Positions 1-11,157 of a stretch of DNA of 64,000 bases are shown one piece after another. The notes under the pieces were generated by a model, which was not told the origin of the DNA, did not search any database, and saw only the letters and a list, made by a program, of their open reading frames with translations. The position numbers and the translations under genes were made by a program. Numbering within the stretch: position 1 is the stretch's first letter; every line of letters starts with the position of its first letter. Source of the DNA: Pseudoscleropodium purum (lineage: Eukaryota > Streptophyta > Bryopsida > Hypnales > Brachytheciaceae); NCBI GenBank assembly GCA_963969395.1, contig OZ017803.1, positions 2,418,001 to 2,482,000 on the forward strand. The letters are read 5' to 3'.

Positions 1-708
1 AACCTCCCCTCCAATCTCTTCACCCCTCTCCTTTCACTAGACCCCTGGCCGGAATGGATGAATACAGAACAACTGCTCACCGACATCAAAGTGCATGTGG
101 GGGAGGACGCCAAGAATTGGCTGGTGGAGCAGCTTGATGGCCAGATCCTGCTTGAGGAAGTGTATGTCCCGGACCTCCTTAAAGAAATTCAACAGAAGCT
201 GGCACAGACCTGCAAGTATGCCGAAGAAGCCATTGAAGCCCAAGCTGGTGAAGCCCATGAACATCCTGGAAATTCTGAAAAACAGGAATTTTCTGACCTG
301 ATTCAAGCTGCTGCCAGTCATCCAGTTGAATCTGCCAGTCGGACAATTCCCAGTTACCTCCCGCTCGATCTCTTCACCCTTCTCCTTTCACTACACTCCT
401 GGTCGGAATGGATGAGTACAGACCAAGTGCTGACCGACATCAAAGCGCAATTGGTGGAGGACGCCAAGAATTGGCTCGCGGAGCAGCTTGGTGGACAGAT
501 CCTGCCTGCGGAAGTGAATGTCACGGAGCTCCTTATAGAAATTCAAAGGAAGCTGGCACAGTCCTGCAAGTATGCCGAAGAAGCCACTGCCAGTGGAGTC
601 CAAGCTGATGACGTCCATGATCATCCTGGAAATTCTGAAAAACAGGAAAATTCTGACATGATTCAAGCTGCTGTCCGTCGGACGGTTCCCAGTTACCAAC
701 TTAAGGAA
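1..708 (+). repeat. In-frame 354-bp tandem duplication
   Basis: Bases 1-354 align with 355-708 at a constant offset of 354 bp (118 codons), for example ATGGATGA at 54 and again at 408. Divergence is low and spread evenly, and the reading frame survives through both copies. More copies may lie upstream of the window. Confidence 0.85.
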
Positions 709-750
709 GACATTAAGGATGATAAATTTAAAGTAGTCCACCACATATGA
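1..750 (+). CDS. 3' end of an unrecognised repeat protein, open at the left edge
   Basis: Frame 1 is open from base 1 to the TGA at 748-750, giving at least 249 residues, so the gene or its last exon begins outside the window. The protein consists of two copies of a 118-residue unit (bases 1-354 and 355-708, offset exactly 354). Each unit has a hydrophobic LF-T-LLSL segment, the core TDIK..L.EDAKNWL.EQL, a helical stretch (KLAQ.CKYAEEA) and a conserved HPGNSEKQE block. The second copy ends differently (QLKEDIKDDKFKVVHHI) at the stop. I do not recognise the family and assign no function. The charged, helical, cysteine-poor character suggests a soluble coiled protein, which is inference. The ATG codons at 58 and 412 are internal repeats and not convincing starts. 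The gene converges on RNase J. Confidence 0.55.
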   Translation, partial: NLPSNLFTPLLSLDPWPEWMNTEQLLTDIKVHVGEDAKNWLVEQLDGQILLEEVYVPDLLKEIQQKLAQTCKYAEEAIEAQAGEAHEHPGNSEKQEFSDLIQAAASHPVESASRTIPSYLPLDLFTLLLSLHSWSEWMSTDQVLTDIKAQLVEDAKNWLAEQLGGQILPAEVNVTELLIEIQRKLAQSCKYAEEATASGVQADDVHDHPGNSEKQENSDMIQAAVRRTVPSYQLKEDIKDDKFKVVHHI

Positions 751-1550
751 GATTTGATCGCAACAGCCGTCAAATTTTGACTTGGAGGCGCTCTTGACGT
801 GATACGTTGATGCTGGAGATGATCAGAATTGGATCACAATGGGTCCCTACAATGTTAGAAGTGCAAAAGTAACACAAGATTTGTCGGTTTGGGCACCCTA
901 AAGTAAAAATATATAGAGTACTTCCTTAGTTCTGAAATATGTGTCCACAATTTTGTTGAAAACATTTGATACCAATTTCATCGATCATGTTCTGAAAAGC
1001 ATAAATTCAAAGGAGTTCAAATCTTATATCACTAGAATCAATGAAGAACATTGCATGTATTCATTACAACCTACTCAAAATAAAATTGGACAGAAAAAAA
1101 CCTCCATATGACCTACTCAAAAGAGACTTTTAAAAACAGGAGACTTATTTCGTTTCAGAGGGAATATTGAGTCAAAACGTTCAAAACATTCTCCATGGTA
1201 AGTGGTTAACAGGCAAAATATCAGCAGTTGTTATACCATAGCAAATAGAGAACAACAAGATAAACCTGTCCTAGGTACAACATTCACCAAAAGACACCCT
1301 ATCTGCATGGTTGCTAATGTTATAAATGACCAAGCGCAAAAGCCAGCATAATTTCAAGAGTCATAAGTAGGAAATCTCGGCAACCTTAGGCATTACACAA
1401 GATCAGATAAGAAGGCTTAAATCGCCCATTTGATCAATAATAGGAGAAAGAATGCTACATTAATTCTCTGTCAACCCAGACGAGCATCATTCACAGGGTG
1501 CTAGTTATTTGCCTGTCCTTTTGTCTCCGGGAGTGCACAAGTTGTACTCG
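751..1550. other. Convergent intergenic region
   Basis: This gap holds the 3' flanks of the repeat-protein gene (plus) and RNase J (minus). I see no coding potential. Most of 920-1165 is a copy of a dispersed short repeat listed separately. Confidence 0.6.
920..1165 (+). repeat. Dispersed ~250-bp repeat, copy A
   Basis: It begins near TACTTCCTTAGTTCTGAAAT and contains CACTAGAATCAATGAAGAAC and ATGACCTACTCAAAA. The same blocks recur in the same order at 54780-54990 (opposite strand). Parts recur at 5515-5595, 38695-38825 and 43165-43235. The CTCC-like end resembles Stowaway-type MITEs, but I could not define clean terminal inverted repeats, so the class is open. Confidence 0.55.
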
Positions 1551-4500
1551 CTACTTTTGCTGCTGTAGTTGTGGAGTTTCATTAGAACTGCTGTCCTTGG
1601 TCCTCCTGGTCCTCCGCCTACCACGGTCCTTCACTTCTTGTGAAACGGGGATGTTGGCGTGCTTTTTCATGACAGCATCCATAGCCTCAAAGTAAGTCCA
1701 CTCTTTCTTGGGCGGGGCAGCACTAGGGTCCCTGGAAGCCTTTTCCTCGACCACTGCCTGGGCCCATAAACAGCCCCAGATTGAAAAATTAGAATACTTT
1801 CTTTGCATCCTAGAACTGAAATCAGATGGAGAAGGAAACTGCAACAAACCATGGATTTTCTTGACAGCATACAATAATTGGTGGATGTAACATATGCTGG
1901 CTCTTTCTTTACTGAATGTGATAAGTGAGCTCAAATTCAGGAGGTGGATAATACACAAAGAGTGGTGTTGATTAAAAGGAAGCAAGAGCACAAGGTTAGA
2001 GCAGGTAAATACCTCGTATTTTTTCACTAGAGAAGACCACAAGGAACTGCATTGCTCTGGGCTACGTTCAAAACCAATTGCATTGAAATTCGCAGCAATG
2101 TCTTTCCAACTTGGTTTTCGGCTCTTTCCCTCCTTCAGCAGCTGATCTACCATAGCACTTCGTGTGCCGATGAGCTTCAATGTCTCGTCATGTCTGCACC
2201 AAGTGCTATGTGAGCACTTGAAAGAGACTAATTTTTATATAAAAAGATGAATACATCAATATAGAAACATGATCCAGAAATACATGGACTTTTCAGTTGC
2301 AGAGATATACCCAAACTAGAGGTACGAAATAAGCATACTGAAATAATAACTTCCCATGTACAAAATCATCGTTCCTGCTAGGAATAACAAGCGACTAATT
2401 GCCAAGTGTCACTATCCCAATAGAAATGTATAATTTTCATACACTTCTTTCTAAATAACCTTTTGAGCAATCATCAATATAATCCTTGACATAATACTGA
2501 TTTACTAAAGAGAATAGAAAAAACTACGTATAATCCTCAAAGAATGCCACTATAGAATAAGCACAATTGTACTAAACTTATGACATTTCTTTTTGGAACG
2601 ATGGGCCCCGACATGCTACTCTTGCGCTTATCACATTTCTCATCATTAAACACCAGAACTTTTCAACGTTCTGAACCATTGCATAGTCTCTCCCCTTGGG
2701 GGTAGAGATAATAAAAGAGGAAGAAAAACAAGACAAAAGTGATGATGTGGGTGGAATATGGAAAGAATTCTTTGAACATGGCAACTCTTGCAGAGACAGC
2801 CTTATTCATTCTAGTACATTATAATGTAATACCAGCTACGAACTCTAAGACAATGCTCTAGAAGCTAAGAAATCAACTACTGCGATATACATAATTGTAC
2901 AAGACTTCGTACCTCCACTTTTGACGTTTCTTCTTGGGAGGCTCTACTCCATCATTAGAATCTAATGAGATGCTGGAATCGGCTCCATCTGATGCAACAG
3001 GCTCGTCTGCATCTGATTCTCCACGTTTTTCATCGCTCTCTGCTTCTGCAGATCAAAAAGGAAAACGTTTTAGCAATTCAGTCGCTTTAACAAACTCTTA
3101 TTTTTCTTCTTTTATCTTCTTAAGTTTTTTTCCCCTGCAAACATGAAAACTTCAGTTCAGAGAAGCTAGTGTAACGTTTTTACGATTAACAGAAACCTTG
3201 ATCAACCCACAAATAAATCACCCTAAGCGTACCTTCTGGTGCAAGAGATCCTGATGAGGCAGCCACAGGTTCTCCACGTTCTTCATCGCTCTCTACTTCT
3301 GCAGATCAAAAAGGAAAACGTTTTGGCAATTCAGTCGCTTTAACAAATTTTTATTTTTTCTTCTTTTATCTTCTTTAGTTTTTTTCCCCTGCAAACATGA
3401 AAACTTCAGTTCAGAGAAGCTAGTGTAACGTTCTTACGAGTAACAGAAACCTTGATCAACCCACAAATAAATCACCCTAAGCGTACCTTCTGGTGCAAGA
3501 GATCCTGATGAGGCAGCCACAGGTTCACTTACTGCTTCCCCTTCCACGAGTTCAACCTCACTAATCGATTTCACTACAGAATGGACTGGTTCTGTATTAC
3601 CGTCTAGAGTCCTCTTTTGTACACGTGTGAGCACTTTCTTTTTCTCAAACTTTTCCACCACCATCTCTACAGGTTCAACAGTTCCTCCAACAGGGCCCCT
3701 AAAAAATTTCGACTTAGCGTCATCAGCTCTTTTCCAAGGTTGCTGCTTATTACGAGATTGGTCAAAATTGTTAATAATTTCGGGAGAAGACCTATTAGGA
3801 GTCACCCCCTCTGAAGCGTCCGTGGCAATTACAATTACATCCGGCCGTTTATTGCTGAACTTCTGTACAACTTTACGGAGGACCACACTAACGTGTCGCT
3901 CAATAGTTGACAACCTTGCGTCCTTCCTGCAGCTTGCAAGGGCTACATCCGCTGCCCTTTGCAAGGACTCCAAAAGCTTGTTATTGTCTGTCCACAAACA
4001 CCGGGTCGTGATGCGAACCCTTCCTTGCAGTCCATACTCATCAGCCTCATCTTCTTCATCATCCCTCATAAGTTTATCCTCTCCCTCTTCTTCGTCTAGA
4101 TCGTTCTCTTCAGCTCTTATGACCTCCACACTGAACAAACCCAATTCATACAACTGATGTCAGAAGGAAAAAAATCACACCATATATCTCGTGTCTGCAT
4201 GTTTCAAAATATTTGAAAATATTCGGTCATATCAAACACGTTAACCAGTAATTGTCCAGGATAAAAAAAAAAGTTCACTGAGGAAGCTAATAGTCCATTA
4301 CGGTAACTCCCAAAATATAGTTTTACTTAGAGGACATGATTTCTCCTTTCATTTAGCCATTATGGCACTTAGGGATTAAACTTAGAGTACACCTTCAAGG
4401 TTGCAACATGTACCTTGCGATCACGAGGCCCTCCAAGGCGATGTTCATTCGTTCCTGGATACACAAGTCGGCCGCTGTTCCAAACGCTTTGTCCCCATCA

Positions 4501-7500
4501 TTATACATCAACTGCAGCGACAGTTCGTGGAAACCCCGTCACTACATTGACGTTTCTGTCAAAATATCTCAGAGTAATACACAAGAACCTACAGATTTCT
4601 GACTTCTTGGTTTTAATACACATCTCTAAATCCACTTACAAATCTCTGTTACATGAGATAAATAATGCAACACCAAGTAGGGCATCAGAATCCCGGAAAG
4701 GCAGCACTCTAGCTTCAAGAAAAATATAAACAGAACTTACGAAGAGAAAATGAAAATCCGAACATTAAAAGCCTAATACGGTTGATAATGCAACAGTCTA
4801 GACTGTTCTTAAGACAGCGAATTTTAACAACACAAGAGGAAGCAACAGTTGCAGTTGACCTTCAACTTCTCTCTCCCAAGCGGGGAGAACCCACTGGAAA
4901 GCACTCGACCGTTCCTCAATGGAGCTACTCCCAACATCTCACCATTCTTAATAACCTGTCATCGGCCACAGTGAACAGATTTCAGAAGTACGTAAGTCAA
5001 ATATCATTACCGATTCCTGAACTGATAGACGGTTATTAGAAATTCCTAAAATTTGCAGCTTCTCAAGAGTTAACAATAGTATGATCAAAATAAAGAAAAA
5101 GATAAAACGCTTCATCAATAATGACGTACTGCAGTGTGTCTGATTCCCTGAGCTTTGCCAAGAAGCTCATGTTCCTTGAGAAAGGCAAATTCTCCATGAA
5201 CGGGTAGGAAGTGTTGCGGTTTAACAAGTCTCAAGACCTCCTCCTTCAAAAATGAACAAACGCAGGCTATCCCTTGTCAGATTGTGAAATACTACCTTAC
5301 TCCCTACAAACAAATCATAAAGACTACTGTGAAATCGTAAATCTGTGATGTTTGATTCCATGCAAAACTTTTAACGGCATTAACTCCTGTGAGACCAAGA
5401 TTCGTGGTTTTTAAATGACCGGTTAGAGTGATCATATAGTGGACAACATAATCCAGATACGACCAAACTCTATACCACCAGAATCAGGGAGGAAGATTGC
5501 AGGTTCAATAAAATAAATAAAAGTGGAAAAAGAAAGTCCCCACATGACCTGCTAAAAACTGCTAAAAAACAGGTCTAACTTGGCTTCTCGATCCTCAAGG
5601 GGTTATAACTTAAGAATTTGTTAACTAAAGAGGGGACAGAGTAAAAGAGGTGCAAGGAAAGAACTCTGGTGAGACGGCTTTACCAGCTCACCGCGATATG
5701 CATGGCCCGACGTGTGCAGATTCTCTCCCCTTCCCATTACGAGATTAGGTCCCATCTCCGCAATACGATTCATCATCTTCATCACTCGAGTCTCGTTTCC
5801 TGGAATCATCTGTATGGGCAGGAGATGTTAAAGTTACACAGATGAACTGAAATCAGTAATCTTAACATTGCTGTGTTCTGGCAATAATCAAGAACTACTG
5901 AACTAGATCCGAGACTAGATCCCGATATCTATACAATCAGCAAGGGCATAACTCACGGTCAAGAATGAGAAACCACAAACGCATCAACCGTTCAAACTAC
6001 CACTGAACTGCGTAGGTGTTTGAAAAAATCACCTTAGCAGAATAGAGAATAACATCGTCCTTGTGCAACTTGAGTAGGCGACTGGATCCCATAGAAGCCA
6101 AATTCAGTGCTGCCCGCGGTTCTGCCTGCCCAACAGAAAATTTCAAACTCAGACGTGCTCCAAAACCACATCTGCCCCCACCACACCTCCGCCAAAATGT
6201 GTTCTAAAGTTTAACCAACATAAAAGTTTATGACGGTAAAGAAAGCAGTAATTCAAGACAAACCTGAGATCCGGTGGTGACAATAAGAAGTTGACTTGGG
6301 GCATAGGCGTCCATATCCTCCGCTTTTACCTGAGTAAGCCATAGTTCCAGGTCAAAATACTGAAGAAACGTGTACGATAGAGCAACACTTTGTCTAAATT
6401 TTATCCAAAATAGAGGAACAATTCGTCTACACTTTGCTGCAATACCATGAAAAAGCTATGCAGACTATATAATGCATTACGGCCTTCCAACATAAATATG
6501 ACAATATATCAAATAAAGAGGTTTACTGAAACCAAGAATACAGAGATTTGAGGCCATTACACAGGGCATACAGAGCTGAGCGTACCAGGATAGAGGGGTC
6601 GAAGGGCGCCTGTCCGTCCCTCCAGGCTGCTTCCATGTAGGTCTTCAGTGAAAGTCCAATAAAAACCAGTTTCCGACCCGAGACTTCAGCAGCAGCTTTC
6701 ACACAGCCTAAGCGATGGACATTGGATGCAAATTGAGTGGTGATGACACGATGACCTTTAGCATCCACGATTTTGCGCATCAAAGCCTCTGCCACATCGG
6801 CCTCACTTGTGGTTCTGCCTGGTGACAGGACATTTGTAGAGTCGCTCATCATCTGTACAATCAACCACAAACTGTGACTTGAGCTCGTACTCAAAGAAAA
6901 CCACATCTATCAAATATGGCAAGAGCACCACACTCTCCATCTGGCTTCTGTTTCTAGGTCAGGGATCAGTCTCATAAAGTCGTTCTTCTTTTTGGCTAAA
7001 CATCGTCAGATTTCAACAAATACTTTGGTCTAGCTACAAGCCGATAAGAAGTTTGACACTTTCACACGCAAATGCTTTTCAGAACTAATGCATATTTTGC
7101 CTTATATCCTTGTACAACTATTTCACTTCCCTCAATTTCATCAAAATGGTCATACAGGACGGTGGATTTTCAAAATTCAAGCATTACTTTAGATGAATGA
7201 GAGTATATTTCAATGAAATATCACTCTGAAGCACTCACGTCATCATTCAGAATATGGACTTTGGTTTGCTTAGGGGTTAAGGAGCAAGATATGATATGTT
7301 TAGTCAATATTCGAAGGAAATATATAAACCGCCAGGAATTGTACTGAGGTTATGAAAATAACAAAAATATTGTGCAAAGTTTCCAAAATTGGTAGCCTCA
7401 GTCAAACTCTTGGAGCCACCCCAGCCGAAGAAGGAAGAAAAGGAGAGAAAAACAAAAAAGTTTGGAACTCTCAAAAACTGAAACTTGTGAATGAACTATT

Positions 7501-10340
7501 TGGAGATCGACTGAAAATACCAAAGTCACGCCTTCCTTTTGGAGCTGCTCCAGAGCAACGCGATCGAAAACATTGCCATCCACTGGGGATTCGTCAATCT
7601 GCAGTAATCGGTTACTACAGTTAGAAAAGCAAGATAAAGCAGAAAGCTTTCAGAAGCATCAAATATTAGGTGATCAGTAAGCGTATGGCTCCACTGGATA
7701 AACTAACTGATTTCGATTCTGTGGTCTTGATAACGCACAACAGCTAAAAAGTAAATATTCTTGATACACTCAACAGGAACGTAGCCTGAAAGTCCAGAGC
7801 ATGTGGATAATCATAGTGTTTAGAAGGTTGAGATTAAGGTCGATTAATATCCAGTGAACTGACCTTCCAGTCACCTGTGTGAAAAATGGTTCCATCCGCA
7901 CACCTTAGGACAAGTCCACAGCAATCTGGAATGGAATGAGTCACTCGAATAGGCTCAATTTCAAAGGGGCCAGCATCAAAACGGGCGCGCATACTGAAGG
8001 TGCGCAGTCTGCCTTCTGCTGGTATGTTGTACTCTTTGAGGCGCCTCTTGATTAGCTGATTTAGAATCCAAACAACCAGCCAGCTGCTACATTAATCTAC
8101 GGAAGTGGCCCAAACTGATCAAATCGAACACAAAATTCATTGAAACAACTGGAACAAGACAGAAAAAAACCAAAAAAACAGTACCTGCATGGTGAAGCCC
8201 GTTGCATAAATTGGAGTTTTCGGGTCAAGTGCTGGAATCACCTGTAAGAAATAACAAGAAAAGGAGCCCAAACAGTAATGTATAAGTCATACAGGCTCAA
8301 TGAAAATATCCCCCATGTTTGCAACACGAAGGCCTTTTGCAATAAGCAACACCCAAAAGCAACCCTGCTAAATCATTGCTATAACGTAGATATTGATTAT
8401 GAAATCTGAACAGCAGAGCCCAGGGTCTGACTTGAAAATTTATAACCAGTATCCAAATATAACATGCTAAATGACGATTAAATCCTCATTCAATTGCCAA
8501 CAAGATCATTGCAAATTTCAGCCATGCTCCCTGAAGACAAGGAGGAATCAAGGAGGAGGTAGTCACAGTGAGATTCTCAGAACTATATGCACAGCAAAAC
8601 AAAAAAAAACAGAAACTGTAAGAGGGAGAAGCCAAAAAATACCCATGGTAGAGCTCCGATGTGATCCTCATGGCCATGAGTGATAATAACAGCTTCAATT
8701 TTGTCCCTCCAACGATGAATAAATGCAGTGTCCGGTAACACTTTTTGAATCCCCAGGTCATCGTAGCTGTGGAAAACAATTAAGGCAAGAAAATACTTAT
8801 CAATTCAATTCCTGCTAACCAACTAATCGTAAGTATCCAAAGCCAAATAGAAATGAATATTTTTCATGTCTGCTACCAACCGTCAATAAAATTCTCACTG
8901 ATTAAAAAATTTCAAAAATCCTGTTCAAAACCTTAGAATGCCATCAACCCCAAAACCACGTCCCAATTCTATAAGACGAGAATTTTTATTCTCTGGAACA
9001 ATGTCCCCAACACGCTATAACACCTCTCTCACCAAATTTTCCTACATGTTCAAACCATTGCTTAAGGTAACCACACTTCCTTGCGAGACCTACCGAAATG
9101 CAACACTACAAATCCTTGCTCAATGAGAACTTAATTATTTTGAGAATATGAACCACAACAAAATGAGGACCCACGTCGCTTATCAAGTATCTACCAAAGA
9201 AACTTTGGACTTATATAACTAACTATTGCATACGGTATCCATGTCATGCATTCTCTAGAATCCAATTTGATTTGCCACTAAGAATATTTGAAAAATGAAA
9301 AATTCCACGAATAGAAACAAACAAGGCTCAGAGCTGAAATGTGGCAATTAGGTATGGCAAGCGAGATAGGTATAAACCTCCACTGCAACCGCAAGAGAAA
9401 TCTAGGGGTGCCTGTCTGTGTATACTGCAGGGGGTGGTTCCCGACTCCACAAGCTTCGACAACAAACCACGACGCGACCTGAACCCTGAACCCTTAAACC
9501 CTAAACCCTAATCCTCCAGGGTATGCAAACACGTACTCCGGGAACATGAGACCCGCGTCGATCATAATGTAGCGATCATAGTTTCCAACAAGCATACAAT
9601 TCATGCCAATCTCGCCCAGTCCCCCGATGGGCAGCACGCGCAACGGCGGTCCATCTGCGCCTTCATGAAACGACTTCATCTTGCGCGTCACGGCGTCGTC
9701 GCGGCTGCGCTTCGGCCCTTCGAAATGCCCATTCCGATGCTGGCGAGACCGCGACTGGCGCTGTGTGGAAGCAGAAGCAGGTGCTGCTCATTCATTCCCA
9801 AAAAACGCCATCACCCAAAAATTCAGTCACATTTGGCGCCGCATTGCAGCAATTTCAACAGTAACGTGTAGCATAATCCAATCTAATGCTGTGAAACTCC
9901 ATTTCAATTTGATTTCACAGTAAGAGAAGGACACATTCCCCAAAACCTCCATCAACCAAAAACTTCAGTCACGAAATTCAGTCACATTTGAACCAAGTAG
10001 CTGCGCCCCATTGCAGCAATTTCAACACTGGCGTGTAGCAAAATCCAATCTAATGGTATGAAGCTCCATTTGAAGTCGATACAATGCATTTCACAGTACG
10101 AGTGGGACACATTTCAATACCTTGAGCTCGAATGATCGAATCCCGACCTAAATTTCGATTCAAATTGCGGCACAAGTTTCTTGACGTTAGCGAAGTCGGC
10201 AAATGGTTAAACCCCAGTAGCACTTGTTGCCCTACTCCTCTCCTTCCCTTCCATTCCGACCTCAACAAGACGCCTTGAGCTTCATGAGCTGGTTGCCCCT
10301 GCAACGCATTCAGACGCGCCTGTATCTGCAAGCTTTCCAT
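1551..10340 (-). CDS. RNJ: Chloroplast ribonuclease J with C-terminal trihelix (GT-1) domain
   Basis: Metallo-beta-lactamase/beta-CASP nuclease for plastid RNA 5'-end maturation and removal of antisense RNA. Coding exons in gene order (minus): 10340-10121, 9783-9537, 8766-8643, 8241-8185, 8055-7864, 7598-7521, 6852-6586, 6329-6264, 6125-6033, 5809-5684, 5243-5130, 4955-4860, 4511-4414, 4130-3487, 3298-3233, 3045-2913, 2193-2013, 1757-1551. All junctions keep phase and give about 1002 residues, against roughly 910 in Arabidopsis from memory. Visible motifs: [20 protein letters not shown] near the start of the catalytic region, metal-binding HGHEDH (~186), HTGDWK (~275), [12 protein letters not shown] (~309), [10 protein letters not shown] and FLPVHGE. 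A strongly acidic block follows (~600-622). Residues ~870-960 form the trihelix, with WKDIA and [19 protein letters not shown]. The first exon (ATG 10340) is a plausible transit peptide, and its junction with exon 2 is the weakest part of the model. Exons 3-18 are firm. Confidence 0.93.
3017..3525 (-). repeat. 253-bp tandem duplication creating an extra RNase J exon
   Basis: Bases 3017-3269 and 3270-3525 are near-identical direct repeats (offset 253-254). Each holds exon end, donor, intron and acceptor. The 66-nt exon 3298-3233 starts like the following exon (E.ESDE.RGE) and ends like the preceding exon ([14 protein letters not shown]). It has phase 1 on both sides, so it adds 22 residues without breaking the frame. 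Confidence 0.9.
5515..5595 (+). repeat. Dispersed repeat, partial copy B, in an RNase J intron
   Basis: AAGTCCCCACATGACCTGCT followed by AAAAACTGCTAAAAAACAGG matches the right-hand part of the repeat at 920-1165 and the copy at 38695-38825. It lies in the intron between the exons at 5809-5684 and 5243-5130. Confidence 0.5.
9491..9512 (+). repeat. Telomere-like motif (AAACCCTA) in an RNase J intron
   Basis: CCTTAAACCCTAAACCCTAA is two to three degenerate plant telomere units just 3' of exon 2 on the minus strand. Such telo-boxes are common near plant housekeeping genes. It is too short to be a chromosome-end relic. Confidence 0.6.
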
Positions 10341-10840
10341 AATGGCGACGTAGAAAAAATTGAGCGCCAACGCGCTTGCGAATACTCCGAAACTAATCTT
10401 CTCCTGCGCCGTAAACCTTATCCATCAAACCCAAAACCCAAAAAATCCCAAAAAAACAGAAACCAAACCAATCACTGAATTTCAAATTATGAAAAGTGTG
10501 AGAAAATCGAAGAGACTGAGAGAGGTGGAAAATTTTCTTGCGCCTCTCTCGTCCTTCGGAAACTACAATCCAAGCTGCGAAAGACGTTATCCGGAGGGAG
10601 AGGCTGCATTCAAAAAAGATCTTTTTCGTTATTTTCGTCGATTTTTTTACTTTTTCGTTGGATTTACTACTTTTTCGGTCGATTTTCGTTGTCTTTTCGG
10701 CTGAATCTTGGGTATGAGTACAATCGTTGGGATCTTTGATGGGGGGGCGCTCCTTTTTGGTATGCGGGGTTCTGGAATCTACGTTACGTTTAGATTTTGG
10801 TGGTTATTTTGATCTTCTGTTGTGACGCGAGAGTTGGCCC

Positions 10841-11157
10841 GTTTACACTCCCTGCTGGCCGGCGCAGGCGACCCGCATCTGCCTGCGGCAGGGAGTGGAA
10901 GTGGTTCCCACATCCTGCTGGCAGGCAGAAAATTTGGGACCCTCCTTTAGCCCCAAATTTGTCCAATAAATCCAATTTGTAAATCCAATTTGTAGCCTTT
11001 ATAGCAAGTGGAGGTAGGTTCCTTGCCAAACCATAGGTTCCTTGCCACTTGAAACTGACTGTAACGAAACGGAGTCCTATCTGTGCGCCACATGTTTAGC
11101 TCTTTTAACGCTAACCCAATTTGGGACTCCCTGCGCCTGCTGGCAGGGAGTGTAAAC
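10841..11157. mobile_element. 317-bp GC-rich element with 28-bp terminal inverted repeats
   Basis: Left end 10841-10868 and right end 11130-11157 are inverted repeats matching at 25 of 28 positions, both starting GTTTACACTCCCTGC. The GGCAGGGAGT motif also occurs inside (about 10888-10898). It is more GC-rich than its flanks and has no coding capacity, so it looks like a non-autonomous MITE. I found no convincing target-site duplication, so the superfamily is unassigned. It lies about 500 bp upstream of the RNase J start codon. Confidence 0.65.

Noticed and set aside
3627..4157. 176-residue open frame on the plus strand
   Set aside because: It is antisense to the large RNase J exon 4130-3487, which has family similarity. 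The plus frame has none.
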